From VRUE01 sp963753245 (GTDB lineage: Bacteria > Actinomycetota > Thermoleophilia > Solirubrobacterales > 70-9): DNA of 64,000 nt. Under the pieces are notes generated by a model that was not told the origin of the DNA, made no database searches, and was given only the letters and a program-made list of their open reading frames with translations. Of this stretch, positions 7,455-15,419 are shown piece after piece. A program made the position numbers and the translations under genes. The stretch covers positions 100,252 to 164,251 of the forward strand of contig CAVWBK010000008.1 in assembly GCA_963753245.1 (NCBI GenBank), in the 5' to 3' direction. Position 1 is the stretch's first letter; each line of letters opens with the position of its first letter.

Positions 7455-8273
7455 TCACCGAACGCGGCCGACCGTCACCCGCTCGCCACCCATGTAATCG
7501 GTCAGGGTGCGTGCCTCCTCGAGCATCTCCCGCATCGTCGGCCCGTGGTGGGTGTCGTGCTCAAAAGCTGCCCGCCAGCCTGAGGGGAGCTCGCCGAGCA
7601 CACCGCGGATCACGCCCAGGCCATCCTCACCGCAGTCCCCGGTGACCGCGATCCGCGGCTCGCGCTGAATCTCGGGCGAGCGATCGAAGATCGTCGCATC
7701 GGTGACGTAGGGCAGGTTGGCGAGGACCATGTCAACCGGCTCGTCAAGGAGCCCGTCGGGCAGTCCCTCCTCGACGCTCACCTCGAGCCCGATGCCGAGC
7801 CGCTCGGCGTTCTCGCGGGCGACCGCGGCGGCCTCGGGTGAGAGATCGGAGGCGCTCACCCTCAGGTCGGGACGCTTGTTGAGCAGGGCGAGGGCGACGG
7901 CGCCCGAGCCGGTGCCGATCTCGTGCACGCGGGCACCCTCGGGCAGCTCGGCGGCGACCTCGACCAAAAGGCCGGTCTCGCGGCGCGGGATCAGCACCCG
8001 CGAATCGACGGCGACGTCGATCCCCTGGAAGCGCTGATGGCCGAGGATGTAGGCGAGCGGCTCGTGTTCGGCGCGGCGGGCGACCCGCTCCTCGATCGTG
8101 GCGGCCAGCTCCGTGCTGAGCTCGCCCGAGCCATCCGCGGAGAGCTGCTCGACCGCGATTCCCAGCGCGTTGGCGACCAGCGCCTCAGCATCGGCACGCG
8201 GCTGCTCACAGCCGGCGGCGGCGATCGTCTCGGCCGCCTTGTCGACGGCGGCGCCGACGGTCGTCTCAGTCAC
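7455..8273 (-). CDS. prmC: peptide chain release factor N5-glutamine methyltransferase
   Basis: A 272-residue SAM-dependent enzyme that methylates the Gln of the GGQ motif in release factors. The N-terminal helical domain includes ADAEALVANALG. The linker P-L-A-Y-I-L-G-H-Q-R-F is the classic HemK/PrmC signature, and VLIPRRETG follows. The SAM motif is VHEIGTGSGAVALALL. The catalytic NPPY motif reads NLPY, a known type of variation but worth noting. It overlaps lgt by 4 bases. In Actinomycetota prmC usually sits beside prfA; here it sits with lgt and lysS, and prfA is not in the window. Confidence 0.93.
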   Translation of the reverse strand: MTETTVGAAVDKAAETIAAAGCEQPRADAEALVANALGIAVEQLSADGSGELSTELAATIEERVARRAEHEPLAYILGHQRFQGIDVAVDSRVLIPRRETGLLVEVAAELPEGARVHEIGTGSGAVALALLNKRPDLRVSASDLSPEAAAVARENAERLGIGLEVSVEEGLPDGLLDEPVDMVLANLPYVTDATIFDRSPEIQREPRIAVTGDCGEDGLGVIRGVLGELPSGWRAAFEHDTHHGPTMREMLEEARTLTDYMGGERVTVGRVR

Positions 8274-9061
8274 TGCTCGAAAGCCTCCCTCTGGGTTGCG
8301 AGTCCGGGGTCGCGCCCGAGATTACCGTGGCGGCGCTTGACGACGCAGATCCAAACGAGACCGACCGCCACCATCCCGAGGCTCTCGAGCTGAGCTGCGG
8401 TCAATCCCAGCGCCACAACGTTGTTGCGGCGGATGAACTCGACCAGGAAACGCTCGACGCCCGCGTAGATCAGATAGATCGCGAAGAGCACCCCGGTGCG
8501 GAAGCGGTCGCGCAGCTGCCAGAGGATCCAGGCGCCGAGGCCCATCACCAGGGTCTCGTAGATCGGCGTCGGCTGCACGGTGCGATCGGTGGGCAGGGTC
8601 CCGTTTGGATAGGACATCGCCCACGGTCCGTTCCAGGCCTTGCCGTAGTCGCCGTCGCCGGAGAGCTGACAGCCGCAGCGCCCGATCGCGTAGCCGAGCG
8701 CCAGAGCCGGGGCGCAGAGGTCGAGCAAGACCAGGCCGAGGAAGCGCCGGTAGTGGGCCCAGATCACGACGGCGAGGGTGCCGCCGATCACCCCGCCATA
8801 CCAGACCAAGCCCGAGCCCGAGAAGAGTTTGCCGAGCAGATCGTGCTTGACGCTGTCGTAGTTTTGGACGATGAAGTAGATCCGCGAGCCGACGATCCCG
8901 CCGGCGAGGGCCGAGAAGCAGAGCTCATAGGCCCAGTCGGTCGGCTTGCCGATCTCGCCCAGGCGCTTGGCGATCAGCGCCCCGGCGCCGAGGAAGGCGA
9001 GCGCGAACATCAGACCGAAGGTCTGCAGAGTGAGCGGGCCGAGGTGGAGTTCTGGGTACAC
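8270..9061 (-). CDS. lgt: prolipoprotein diacylglyceryl transferase
   Basis: A 263-residue integral membrane enzyme with about seven hydrophobic segments that transfers diacylglycerol from phosphatidylglycerol to the lipobox Cys of prolipoproteins. The signature region reads GYAIGRCGCQLSGDGDYGKA, close to the family's GRxGCFxxGDxYG. FSGSGLVWYGGVIGG and ERFLVEFIRRNN also fit Lgt. The start is GTG, six bases after the argF stop, which implies co-transcription. The C-terminal tail is basic and short. Confidence 0.95.
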   Translation of the reverse strand: MYPELHLGPLTLQTFGLMFALAFLGAGALIAKRLGEIGKPTDWAYELCFSALAGGIVGSRIYFIVQNYDSVKHDLLGKLFSGSGLVWYGGVIGGTLAVVIWAHYRRFLGLVLLDLCAPALALGYAIGRCGCQLSGDGDYGKAWNGPWAMSYPNGTLPTDRTVQPTPIYETLVMGLGAWILWQLRDRFRTGVLFAIYLIYAGVERFLVEFIRRNNVVALGLTAAQLESLGMVAVGLVWICVVKRRHGNLGRDPGLATQREAFEQ

Positions 9062-9067
9062 GAGCGC

Positions 9068-9955
9068 CTAGGAATCCGCCAGCAGCGTGGCGAGCAGCGC
9101 CTTCTGGGTGTGCAGACGGTTCTCGGCCTGATCCCAGACCGCGGAGCGCTCGCCGTAGAGCAGCTCGGCGGAGATCTCCTCACCGGGGTGTGCGGGCAGG
9201 CAGTGCAGGACGACCGCGCGATCCTTGGCCGCCGCGAGCAGGTCGGCGTCGACGCGAAACGGGGCCAGGTCGCGTCGGCGCCGCTCGGCCTCGGGCTCAT
9301 CGCCCATGCTGACCCAGACATCGGTGTAGATCGCGTCGGCTCCCGCGGCGGCGCCCCGCGGGTCATCGGTCAGCTTCGCGCCGTGGCCCTCCTCGAGCTG
9401 GTAGCCGGAGGGCGCGGCAACAAGGAACTCGACACCGCAGAGCTCGCAGGCGATCGCCAGCGAGCGGGCGACGTTGTTGCCGTCACCGACGTAGGCCAGA
9501 CGCAGGCCCTCGAGCTCGCCGAAGCGCTCGCGCAGAGTGAGCAGGTCAGCCAGCGCCTGGCAGGGATGGTGGATCGGGGTCAGCGCGTTGATCACCGGCA
9601 CCTCGGCGGCGGCGGCCAGCTCGGCGACGTCGCGATCAGAGCCTGAGCGGATCACGATCCCGTCGATGTAGCGCGACAGGACGCGGGCGGTGTCGCCCAC
9701 CGACTCGCCGCGGGAGATCTGCAGTTCATCGCCGCGCAAAACGATCGGGGTGGCGCCGAGCTCGGCGACGCCGACCTCAAAGGAGATTCGGGTCCTGGTC
9801 GAGGGCCGCTCAAAGACCAGCGCCAGGCTGCGCCCGGCGAGCGTCTCAGCGCCGGCACCGGCCCGTCTTCGGGCTTTCAAATCGGCCGCCAGCTCGAGCA
9901 GCTCGGCGAGCTCAAATGCGCCCAACTCCTCGCCTGTCAGGAAGTCTCGCTTCAA
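9068..9955 (-). CDS. argF: ornithine carbamoyltransferase
   Basis: Catalyses carbamoyl phosphate plus ornithine to citrulline in arginine synthesis. I chose the TTG start giving MKRDFLTGEELGAFE, the normal OTCase N terminus; a longer frame would run into the divergent gene. Carbamoyl-phosphate site: FERPSTRTRISFEVG. Other motifs: SRYIDGIVIR, HPCQALADLLT, DVWVSMGD and HCLPAHPGEEIS, where the Cys belongs to the ornithine site. At 295 residues the length is near normal. A TAGTAT box ends 7 bases before the TTG, so the mRNA is probably leaderless. It is the first gene of the operon with lgt, prmC and lysS; other arginine genes are not here. Confidence 0.93.
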   Translation of the reverse strand: MKRDFLTGEELGAFELAELLELAADLKARRRAGAGAETLAGRSLALVFERPSTRTRISFEVGVAELGATPIVLRGDELQISRGESVGDTARVLSRYIDGIVIRSGSDRDVAELAAAAEVPVINALTPIHHPCQALADLLTLRERFGELEGLRLAYVGDGNNVARSLAIACELCGVEFLVAAPSGYQLEEGHGAKLTDDPRGAAAGADAIYTDVWVSMGDEPEAERRRRDLAPFRVDADLLAAAKDRAVVLHCLPAHPGEEISAELLYGERSAVWDQAENRLHTQKALLATLLADS

Positions 9956-9962
9956 GCCGGAA

Positions 9963-9968
9963 ATACTA
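9963..9968 (-). promoter_or_regulatory. candidate -10 box, leaderless argF operon
   Basis: TAGTAT on the minus strand followed by 7 bases and the argF TTG. Only 18 bases separate argF from the divergent EEP gene, so both promoters must overlap here. Confidence 0.45.
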
Positions 9969-9973
9969 AGCGG

Positions 9974-10801
9974 GTGCCGCAGCTGACCGCGATCACCTGG
10001 AACCTCTTCCACGGAAGGGACTTCCCGCCGGACCCCGAGCTCCTCACCTGGCGCTCGCGGTTGCTGCGGATCAGCGAGCGAAACGCCACCCACATCCAGG
10101 TCAACCGCGGGCTGGCGCGCGAGTTCTGCGCGCTGCTGGGGGCCACGGCCTGGGACGTCGCGCTTCTACAGGAGAGCCCGCCGCGTTTTGCCCTGCCCCT
10201 GGCCCAAGCCTGTGAGGCCCAGCGCCACCGAGTCCTCACCTCTCGCAACGGGTTCGGTGCCCTGCGCGGCGCCGCGGCGCGCCTCAATCCCGACCTGATC
10301 GCCTCCAACGAGGGCGGCTCCAACCTGACCCTGGTGCGCGCCGCCGGGGCGCTCGGGCCGATCGCGGAGCGCCACGGGCTGACAATCCACGCGGGCGGGC
10401 CCGAGCGGCGCTCGATGGCGCTGACCCGTACCGCCTCGGGGGTTTGCCTCGCCAACCTGCACGCTTCGACCAATCCGCGCATGGCCAGCGAGGATGTCCT
10501 GCTCGCCGCCCGCGAAGCGAGTCAGTGGGCGGGTGGGGCACCCCTGCTCTTCGGCGGTGACCTCAACCTGCGGCCGCGCCAGAGCCCGCAGACCTTCAGC
10601 GAGCTCGAAGAGCGCTTCGGCCTGCGTGCTCCGACCGGGCCGGATGCGATCGACCACCTGCTCGCCCGTGGGCTGGAGGTCCTCGAGCCGCCAGCCCGGT
10701 GGCCGCCCGAGCGACGTGAGCTGCGCGCCGGCGGTCTCGCTCTTCGCCTCTCCGACCACGCTCCGGTCGGGGCGGTTTTCGAGACCCTCGGAGTGCGGTA
10801 G
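9974..10801 (+). CDS. endonuclease/exonuclease/phosphatase-family hydrolase
   Basis: A 275-residue metal-dependent phosphodiesterase or nuclease of the EEP (DNase I-like) fold with no signal peptide. Motifs in order: TAITWNLFHGRDF (Asn ligand), VALLQESPPRF (Glu ligand), CLANLHASTN (Leu-His), FGGDLNLRP (Asp/Asn), GPDAIDHLLARG, and LRLSDHAPVGA (catalytic Asp-His). The substrate cannot be told from sequence: DNA, phosphoinositide-like lipids and others are all EEP substrates. The GTG start lies 18 bases from the divergent argF TTG. It may share a transcript with the histone-like gene that follows 41 bases later. Confidence 0.88.
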   Translation: MPQLTAITWNLFHGRDFPPDPELLTWRSRLLRISERNATHIQVNRGLAREFCALLGATAWDVALLQESPPRFALPLAQACEAQRHRVLTSRNGFGALRGAAARLNPDLIASNEGGSNLTLVRAAGALGPIAERHGLTIHAGGPERRSMALTRTASGVCLANLHASTNPRMASEDVLLAAREASQWAGGAPLLFGGDLNLRPRQSPQTFSELEERFGLRAPTGPDAIDHLLARGLEVLEPPARWPPERRELRAGGLALRLSDHAPVGAVFETLGVR

Positions 10802-10842
10802 TGCGATAGTCACCCCAACCACCGATCAGGAGACGAGAGCAG

Positions 10843-11298
10843 ATGGCGGAGAAAAAATCCAAAGCGTCGAGCAAACCCGGCAAAGGGAAAAAAGCTGCCA
10901 GCGGGTCGCGGAAAACCAAAGCGGCCAAAAAATCAACGGCGCCGAAACAAACGGCCAAAAAAGCGAAAGCCTCGAAAAAAGCCGCCGGTCCTCGCAGCAC
11001 CGGCCTCGATAAGAGCGTCGAGGAGTTCCGCGCCAGCCTCGAGCGCAACGTCACGGTCAGCCGTGATCGCCTCCAGGAGGTGGTCGACGACGCCGTGCGA
11101 CGCGGGCGGATGACGCGCGGCGATGCCGAGAAGATGCTCTCGGACCTGATCAAACGTGGGCGGCGTCAGACCGACTCGCTGCTCAAGGAGCTCGAACGGC
11201 TGGTCAAACAGGCGCGCAAAGAGGTCGGTGGACGGGCCCAGCCGGTTCGAAAGCAGGCCACCCAGGCAGCGCGGCGCGCCGCCAAAAAGCTCGGTTAG
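10843..11298 (+). CDS. lysine-rich histone H1-like / phasin-like protein
   Basis: A 151-residue protein in two parts. Residues 1-50 are a Lys/Ala-rich repeat region (motifs like KKAA, AKKST, KKAKA) resembling histone H1 tails. Residues 55-130 are predicted helical and amphipathic: LDKSVEEFRASLERNVT, RDRLQEVVDDAVRRGRMT and SLLKELERLVKQARKEV, similar to phasin/PhaI-type coiled coils with a TRGDAEKML motif. It could bind nucleic acid, polyphosphate or polyester granules. AGGAG lies 9 bases before the ATG. Its stop overlaps the GTG of the methyltransferase gene. The function is not known; AAA-rich codons in the tail differ from neighbours. Confidence 0.75.
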   Translation: MAEKKSKASSKPGKGKKAASGSRKTKAAKKSTAPKQTAKKAKASKKAAGPRSTGLDKSVEEFRASLERNVTVSRDRLQEVVDDAVRRGRMTRGDAEKMLSDLIKRGRRQTDSLLKELERLVKQARKEVGGRAQPVRKQATQAARRAAKKLG

Positions 11299-12602
11299 TG
11301 CCCGAGCTCGAGCTCGAGATCGACTCGCTCGCCTTCGGCGGGCGGGGCATCGCTCGCGAGGAGGGGCTGGTGGTCTTCGTCTCCGGCGCCCTGCCCGGTG
11401 ACCGAGTGCGGGCCGAGGTCACCAAGTCCAAGCGCCGCTTCGCCGAGGCACGCACCGTCGAGCTGCTGCGCCCCGGCGCCGAGCGAATCCCCGATCGCTG
11501 CGTGCACGAAGGCGAGCCCTGCCCGGGGGCACCGTGGCAGGGGCTGCCCTATGAGCGCCAGCTCCAGCACAAGCAGGATCAGGTCGATGAGGCCCTGCGG
11601 CGCATCGGTGGCCTCGATGACTTCGCGCTCGAGGAGATCGTGCCCGCCACGGCACAGTGGCGCTACCGCAACAAGCTCGAGTACTCCTTCGGCGAGCGCG
11701 ATGGCGAGCCCAACCTCGGCTTCCACGCCCGCGGGCGCTGGGACCGGATCGTCGGTGTTGAGGACTGCCTGCTCGCCTCCGAGGCGGGAAACGCCGCTCG
11801 CAACGAGGTCCGCGACTGGGCACGGCGTGAGTCGCTTCCCGCCTATGAGAAGCGTGACCGGCGCGGGATCTTGCGCAATCTGGTGGTCCGCGAGGGGCGG
11901 CGCACGGGACAGCTCCAAACCCGGCTGATCACCTCCCCCGCCCAGTTCACCAAACCGCCCGTCGACCTGCACACGGTGATCGAGGGCGATTCCGGCGGTA
12001 CCGATGGGCCGACCGGGGCGCTGGGCGAGGAGCGCCTGCGCGAGGAGCTCTGCGGACTGGCCCTGGAGATGTCTCACGGCGCCTTCTTCCAGACCAATAC
12101 CGAGATGGCCGAGCAGCTCTACGCGGTCGCCGCCGAGTACGCCGGTCTGGGTGCCGGCGAGCGCCTCTTTGACCTCTACTGTGGGATCGGCACGATCGGG
12201 TTGACGTTGGCCGGGCGGGCGGGCGAGGTCTGGGGTCTGGAGCTGGTCCCCGAGGCGATCGCCGATGCCAAGGCCAACGCCGCGCGCAACGCGATCAAAA
12301 ACGCCCAATTCTTCGCCGGCTCGGCCCGCACCAATACGCGAGCGCTGATCGAGGCGGCCGGTAAACCCGATGTGGTGATCATCGACCCGCCCCGCGCCGG
12401 CCTCTCGCAGAAGATCGTCAGGCGGGTGATCGAGTGCGAGGCAAAGAGGATCGTCTACGTGTCCTGCAACCCGACCACGCTGGCGCCCAACGCGGCCCAG
12501 CTCGGCGAGGCCGGTTATAGGCTGCGCCGCGTGAGGCCGGTTGACATGTTCCCCCAGACCCCGCACATCGAGTGCGTCGCGTTGCTCGAGAAGCAGGTCT
12601 GA
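11298..12602 (+). CDS. TrmA/RlmD-type RNA (uracil-5-)-methyltransferase
   Basis: A 434-residue SAM-dependent enzyme that makes 5-methyluridine in tRNA or 23S rRNA. An N-terminal TRAM domain (residues 1-60, LEIDSLAFGGRGIAREEG) is followed by a Cys-poor version of the iron-sulfur loop (CVHEGEPCPGAPWQ; two Cys rather than the usual four-Cys set, so the cluster may be absent). The core shows GAFFQTNTEMAEQLY, SAM motif LFDLYCGIGTIGLTLA, DPPRAGLSQK and the catalytic Cys in YVSCNPTTLAPN. It starts GTG, overlapping the previous stop by one base, and ends in TGATG shared with the next gene. RlmD versus TrmA cannot be decided. Confidence 0.88.
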   Translation: MPELELEIDSLAFGGRGIAREEGLVVFVSGALPGDRVRAEVTKSKRRFAEARTVELLRPGAERIPDRCVHEGEPCPGAPWQGLPYERQLQHKQDQVDEALRRIGGLDDFALEEIVPATAQWRYRNKLEYSFGERDGEPNLGFHARGRWDRIVGVEDCLLASEAGNAARNEVRDWARRESLPAYEKRDRRGILRNLVVREGRRTGQLQTRLITSPAQFTKPPVDLHTVIEGDSGGTDGPTGALGEERLREELCGLALEMSHGAFFQTNTEMAEQLYAVAAEYAGLGAGERLFDLYCGIGTIGLTLAGRAGEVWGLELVPEAIADAKANAARNAIKNAQFFAGSARTNTRALIEAAGKPDVVIIDPPRAGLSQKIVRRVIECEAKRIVYVSCNPTTLAPNAAQLGEAGYRLRRVRPVDMFPQTPHIECVALLEKQV

Positions 12603-13378
12603 TGGGGCGCGGCTTCGGCGTCGCGGCCGGCCTCGGGCCCGCGGTGGCGCGCCCACTCGCGGCGCGCTGCGCAGAGCTCGGCTATGACTCGGTCTGGTCC
12701 AACGATCACCCCGGCGCCAAGGGCCTTGAGACGCTCGCTGAGTTCGCCGCCGGCGCGCCCTCGATCGAGCTTGGCGTCGCCGTGATCGCCCTCGACCGCA
12801 CGCCGCCCGAGGAGATCGCCGCCGACATCGAGCGCCTCGGGCTCGACCGCGCGCGGCTCTGGCTGGGAGTCGGCGCCGGGTCGACGCCGAAACCGCTGAG
12901 CAGGATGCGCGCGGCGCTGCCGGCGCTGCGCGAGGCGCTGCCGGGGGTGCGCCTGGTGCTGGCGGCAATGGGTCCGAAGATGTGTGCGCTGGGCGGCGAG
13001 CAGTTCGACGGCGTTTTCTTCAACTGGATGACGCCCGATTTTGCCGCCGGCGCTCGCGAGCAGGTCGAGGCGGGTGGCGCCGCCGCCGGCCGTGAGACGC
13101 CGCCGGTCTTCGGCTACGTGCGCACCGCGGTTGGCCCCGACGCCGCCGCGCGCCTCGCCAAGGAGGAATCGTTTTACCGCGACCTCCACGAGGGCTACCG
13201 CGATCATTTCGGCCGTCTCGGCGAGCCCGAGGGAACGGTCGGCGTCGCCGCCGTGGACCCGGCCGCCGCGCAGCAGGCGCTCGCCGCCTACACGGCGATC
13301 GATCAACCGGTGATCCGCGGCCTGACCAGCGCCACGAGCGAGGCGATGAGCGCCCTCGCCGAGGCCACGGCTCCCTGA
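12602..13378 (+). CDS. luciferase-like (LLM) flavin or F420-dependent oxidoreductase
   Basis: A 258-residue TIM-barrel protein starting at the ATG of a TGATG overlap with the methyltransferase. Features of the LLM class: an opening strand and helix ending CAELGYDSVWSNDHP, then IELGVAVIALDRTPPEEIAADIERL, LGLDRARLWLGVGAG, and an ending domain with AAYTAIDQPVIRG. It is shorter than typical 300-350-residue members. The cofactor is probably F420 or FMN; the substrate is unknown. It ends 80 bases before the convergent UDG-like gene, and no terminator is obvious in between. Confidence 0.8.
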   Translation: MGRGFGVAAGLGPAVARPLAARCAELGYDSVWSNDHPGAKGLETLAEFAAGAPSIELGVAVIALDRTPPEEIAADIERLGLDRARLWLGVGAGSTPKPLSRMRAALPALREALPGVRLVLAAMGPKMCALGGEQFDGVFFNWMTPDFAAGAREQVEAGGAAAGRETPPVFGYVRTAVGPDAAARLAKEESFYRDLHEGYRDHFGRLGEPEGTVGVAAVDPAAAQQALAAYTAIDQPVIRGLTSATSEAMSALAEATAP

Positions 13379-13457
13379 CCGGCACCACTCCGCCGAGCGA
13401 AGCCGAGCAGTTCAGAGGACGCTGTCGCGATCTGCGAGCCGGAGGCAGGCGCCGCGC

Positions 13458-14120
13458 TCAGTAGGGCGGCAGGTCCTCATACCAATCGCCGAGAACCTTG
13501 AACGAGCGCCAGAAGCGCTGCTTGGCATCCTCTTCGTCCAGCGATTCGTCGATGTCTGGGGTGTAGAGGGCATCGATTGTCGGGGTGAAGGCCTGCACCT
13601 CGCCCAGGCGCGGGTCGATCGGCCGCGCGAGCGGAACCTCGAGCCCGTTGATGACCCGCAGCGCCGGCTCACCCATGACGACGAGAATTTTCGGCTGCAC
13701 GACCGCGAGCTCCTCGACCAGGCGCCGCACGCACCGCTCGGGCGCGAGGTCGGGCTCGGCGATCGGGCACTTCACGCAGAGGGTTCCGTAGACGACCAGC
13801 GGGTCGATTCCCAGCCGGCGAAAGCTTTTCATCAGCGCGTTGCCGGGCCGCCCGTAGAAGGCGACCCCCTCTTCGATCTCGGCGACACCGGGCGAGTGCT
13901 TGACCATGAAGACATCGGCCTGCGGGTGACCCGAGCCGAGTACCGGCATCAGCTTGCCGCGCGGGCAATGGGGACAGTCCTGCAGCTCATGGGTGAGCTG
14001 GTTGAGCTCGCGAATCGCGCGCTCCAGGTACTTCTCGCGTATCTCGTCATCTGTCGCCGGCACGGTCGGCGACATCTTTGACGGCTCGGGCGCGGCTCCT
14101 TTCGAGCGCCTCGCCTGCAT
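13458..14120 (-). CDS. uracil-DNA glycosylase family 4/5-like protein with altered motif
   Basis: A 220-residue protein with the family's architecture: CPHCPRGKLMPVLGSG (Fe-S Cys pair and lead strand), ADVFMVKHSPG, EEGVAFYGRPGNALMKSF, VYGTLCVKCPIAEPDLAPERC (remaining Cys ligands) and KILVVMGEPALRVI. Family 4 enzymes carry GEAPG(x)nE in motif A; here it is KHSPGVAEIEEG, and the HP(S/N)-type motif near the end is not evident. It may be a divergent or non-catalytic relative. It overlaps the upstream GT/PHP gene by ATGA and is last in the inositol-lipid operon, an unexpected partner. Confidence 0.75.
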   Translation of the reverse strand: MQARRSKGAAPEPSKMSPTVPATDDEIREKYLERAIRELNQLTHELQDCPHCPRGKLMPVLGSGHPQADVFMVKHSPGVAEIEEGVAFYGRPGNALMKSFRRLGIDPLVVYGTLCVKCPIAEPDLAPERCVRRLVEELAVVQPKILVVMGEPALRVINGLEVPLARPIDPRLGEVQAFTPTIDALYTPDIDESLDEEDAKQRFWRSFKVLGDWYEDLPPY

Positions 14121-15403
14121 CAGCTCTTGCTCGCCGCGCGCCTCTTGCGTGGGCGCCCGCCGCGCACCGGCTTGGCATCAGGGACGCTGCGCTTGGCCGC
14201 CTTCGGGCGCCCGGTTGTCTGCAGCAGCTTCAGCGCCTGCACGTAGACCAGGTTCTTGTGCTTGCGGGTGATATCGGCGTCACGCATCGCCTCCAGGAAC
14301 TCCTCGGGGCCATCGAAATCGTGAATTCTGACCCGCACGCTGCCGAGCCCCTGGGCAACGTGGCTGTCAGAACCCGCACCGGGGACGATTCGGTACTTGC
14401 GGGCGAAGCGCTCGGCCTCTTCGTTGAAGGCACTCACCGCGACCCGCGGGTTGAAGACCTCGAGCACGTCGACCTCCTCGATGATCTCGAGCAGGTGCTC
14501 GTAGTCGGGCACCGAGTGGAATCGATCAAAGGGATGGGGCACGTAGACCAGGCCGCCCTGGCGGCGGATCTCGGCGATCGTCTCGGCCATCGTCATCCCG
14601 CGCGGGATCTTCTCCTTGAGGAAGAGGCCGATCACCTCGCCCTCCTCGGCGGTCTTCACCTCCTCGGCGACGATCACCTTGAGGTCGCCCATCTCGGCGG
14701 CGATCTTGCGCGCCTCAAGGGCGCCGGAGACCTCGTTGTGGTCGGTGATCGCGATCGCACCCAGACCGCGGTCGCGCGCCGTCTCGAGCAGGACCTCGAC
14801 CGGCGTCGCGCAGTCGGGCGAGTGATCGGTGTGCATGTGCAGGTCGACCTCGATCAGGGGCCGGTCGGCGATCCGCCGGCGCGCCTCGGTGTCACCGCTG
14901 CCGCTGTGGCGACGGGCCGCGATGCGCTGATAGATCGCCTCCAGCTCGGCCGCCACCTGGGCCCAATCGCGTCCCTCACCCGCTGCCTGGACCAGCTCGT
15001 AGGGCGGCCCGGGGAAGTAGCGCTCCAAGAGCTCGCCGGTCGCCGGTGTGACCACGGTGCGGGCGTCGAGGCGGCCGAAGAAGATCTCGACCAGGGGCCG
15101 GGCGACCTGAGTGGAGAGAACCCGCTCCTGGGGCGCGTGGAAGGTGGCGACATTGAGCGAGAAGGAGTGGCGCAGTGCGGTCGAGGAGATGCGCGGGGCA
15201 AACGGCTCGTGGACGTGGACGATGTCGAACTCAGAGCCGGTGAGGCGTTTCTTCACCGCATCGCCTGAGCCGAGCACGACGACCTCGTGGCCGCGCCGGG
15301 CGAGTTCCGCAGAGACCCGGTTGACGAACTCGTTAACAGGGCTGCGGGTGCCCCGCCGGTGGGGCGTGATCTGGGCTATCGAGAGACGGTCGACTGGGGC
15401 CAC
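14120..15403 (-). CDS. PHP-domain phosphoesterase fused to a truncated GT4 glycosyltransferase domain
   Basis: A 427-residue fusion. Residues 1-138 are the N-terminal half of a GT4 (PimA-like) GT-B enzyme: LSIAQITPHRRGTRSPVNEF, AELARRGHEVVVLGSG, FDIVHVHEPFAP and TVVTPATGELLERYFPG. Residues about 139-165 (GRDWAQVAAELEAIYQRIAA) resemble the last GT4 helix, so the donor-binding domain of roughly 180 residues is missing between them. Residues 182-395 are a complete-looking PHP domain: VDLHMHTDHS, AITDHNEV, VAEEVKT, VYVPHPFD and GAGSDSH supply the metal ligands. A basic tail RGGRPRKRRAA follows. I chose GTG at 15403, 17 bases after the ino1 stop. Known PHP proteins are phosphatases or nucleases; a phospholipid-headgroup phosphatase role is inference from the operon. 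Confidence 0.8.
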   Translation of the reverse strand: MAPVDRLSIAQITPHRRGTRSPVNEFVNRVSAELARRGHEVVVLGSGDAVKKRLTGSEFDIVHVHEPFAPRISSTALRHSFSLNVATFHAPQERVLSTQVARPLVEIFFGRLDARTVVTPATGELLERYFPGPPYELVQAAGEGRDWAQVAAELEAIYQRIAARRHSGSGDTEARRRIADRPLIEVDLHMHTDHSPDCATPVEVLLETARDRGLGAIAITDHNEVSGALEARKIAAEMGDLKVIVAEEVKTAEEGEVIGLFLKEKIPRGMTMAETIAEIRRQGGLVYVPHPFDRFHSVPDYEHLLEIIEEVDVLEVFNPRVAVSAFNEEAERFARKYRIVPGAGSDSHVAQGLGSVRVRIHDFDGPEEFLEAMRDADITRKHKNLVYVQALKLLQTTGRPKAAKRSVPDAKPVRGGRPRKRRAASKS

Positions 15404-15419
15404 GGCCCCCAGGCTAACG

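Noticed and set aside
6392..7645. Plus-strand open frame of 417 codons opposite lysS and prmC
   Set aside because: Low-complexity shadow of two well-supported genes; it crosses their boundary.
9961..9973. Leaderless promoter for the EEP gene in the argF intergenic gap
   Set aside because: The only AT-rich box (TACTAA) ends four bases before the GTG, too close for a start at the codon, and lacks the final T.
11295..12968. Minus-strand open frame of 557 codons opposite the RNA methyltransferase
   Set aside because: Arg/Ala/Gly-rich shadow crossing two real genes; no motif.
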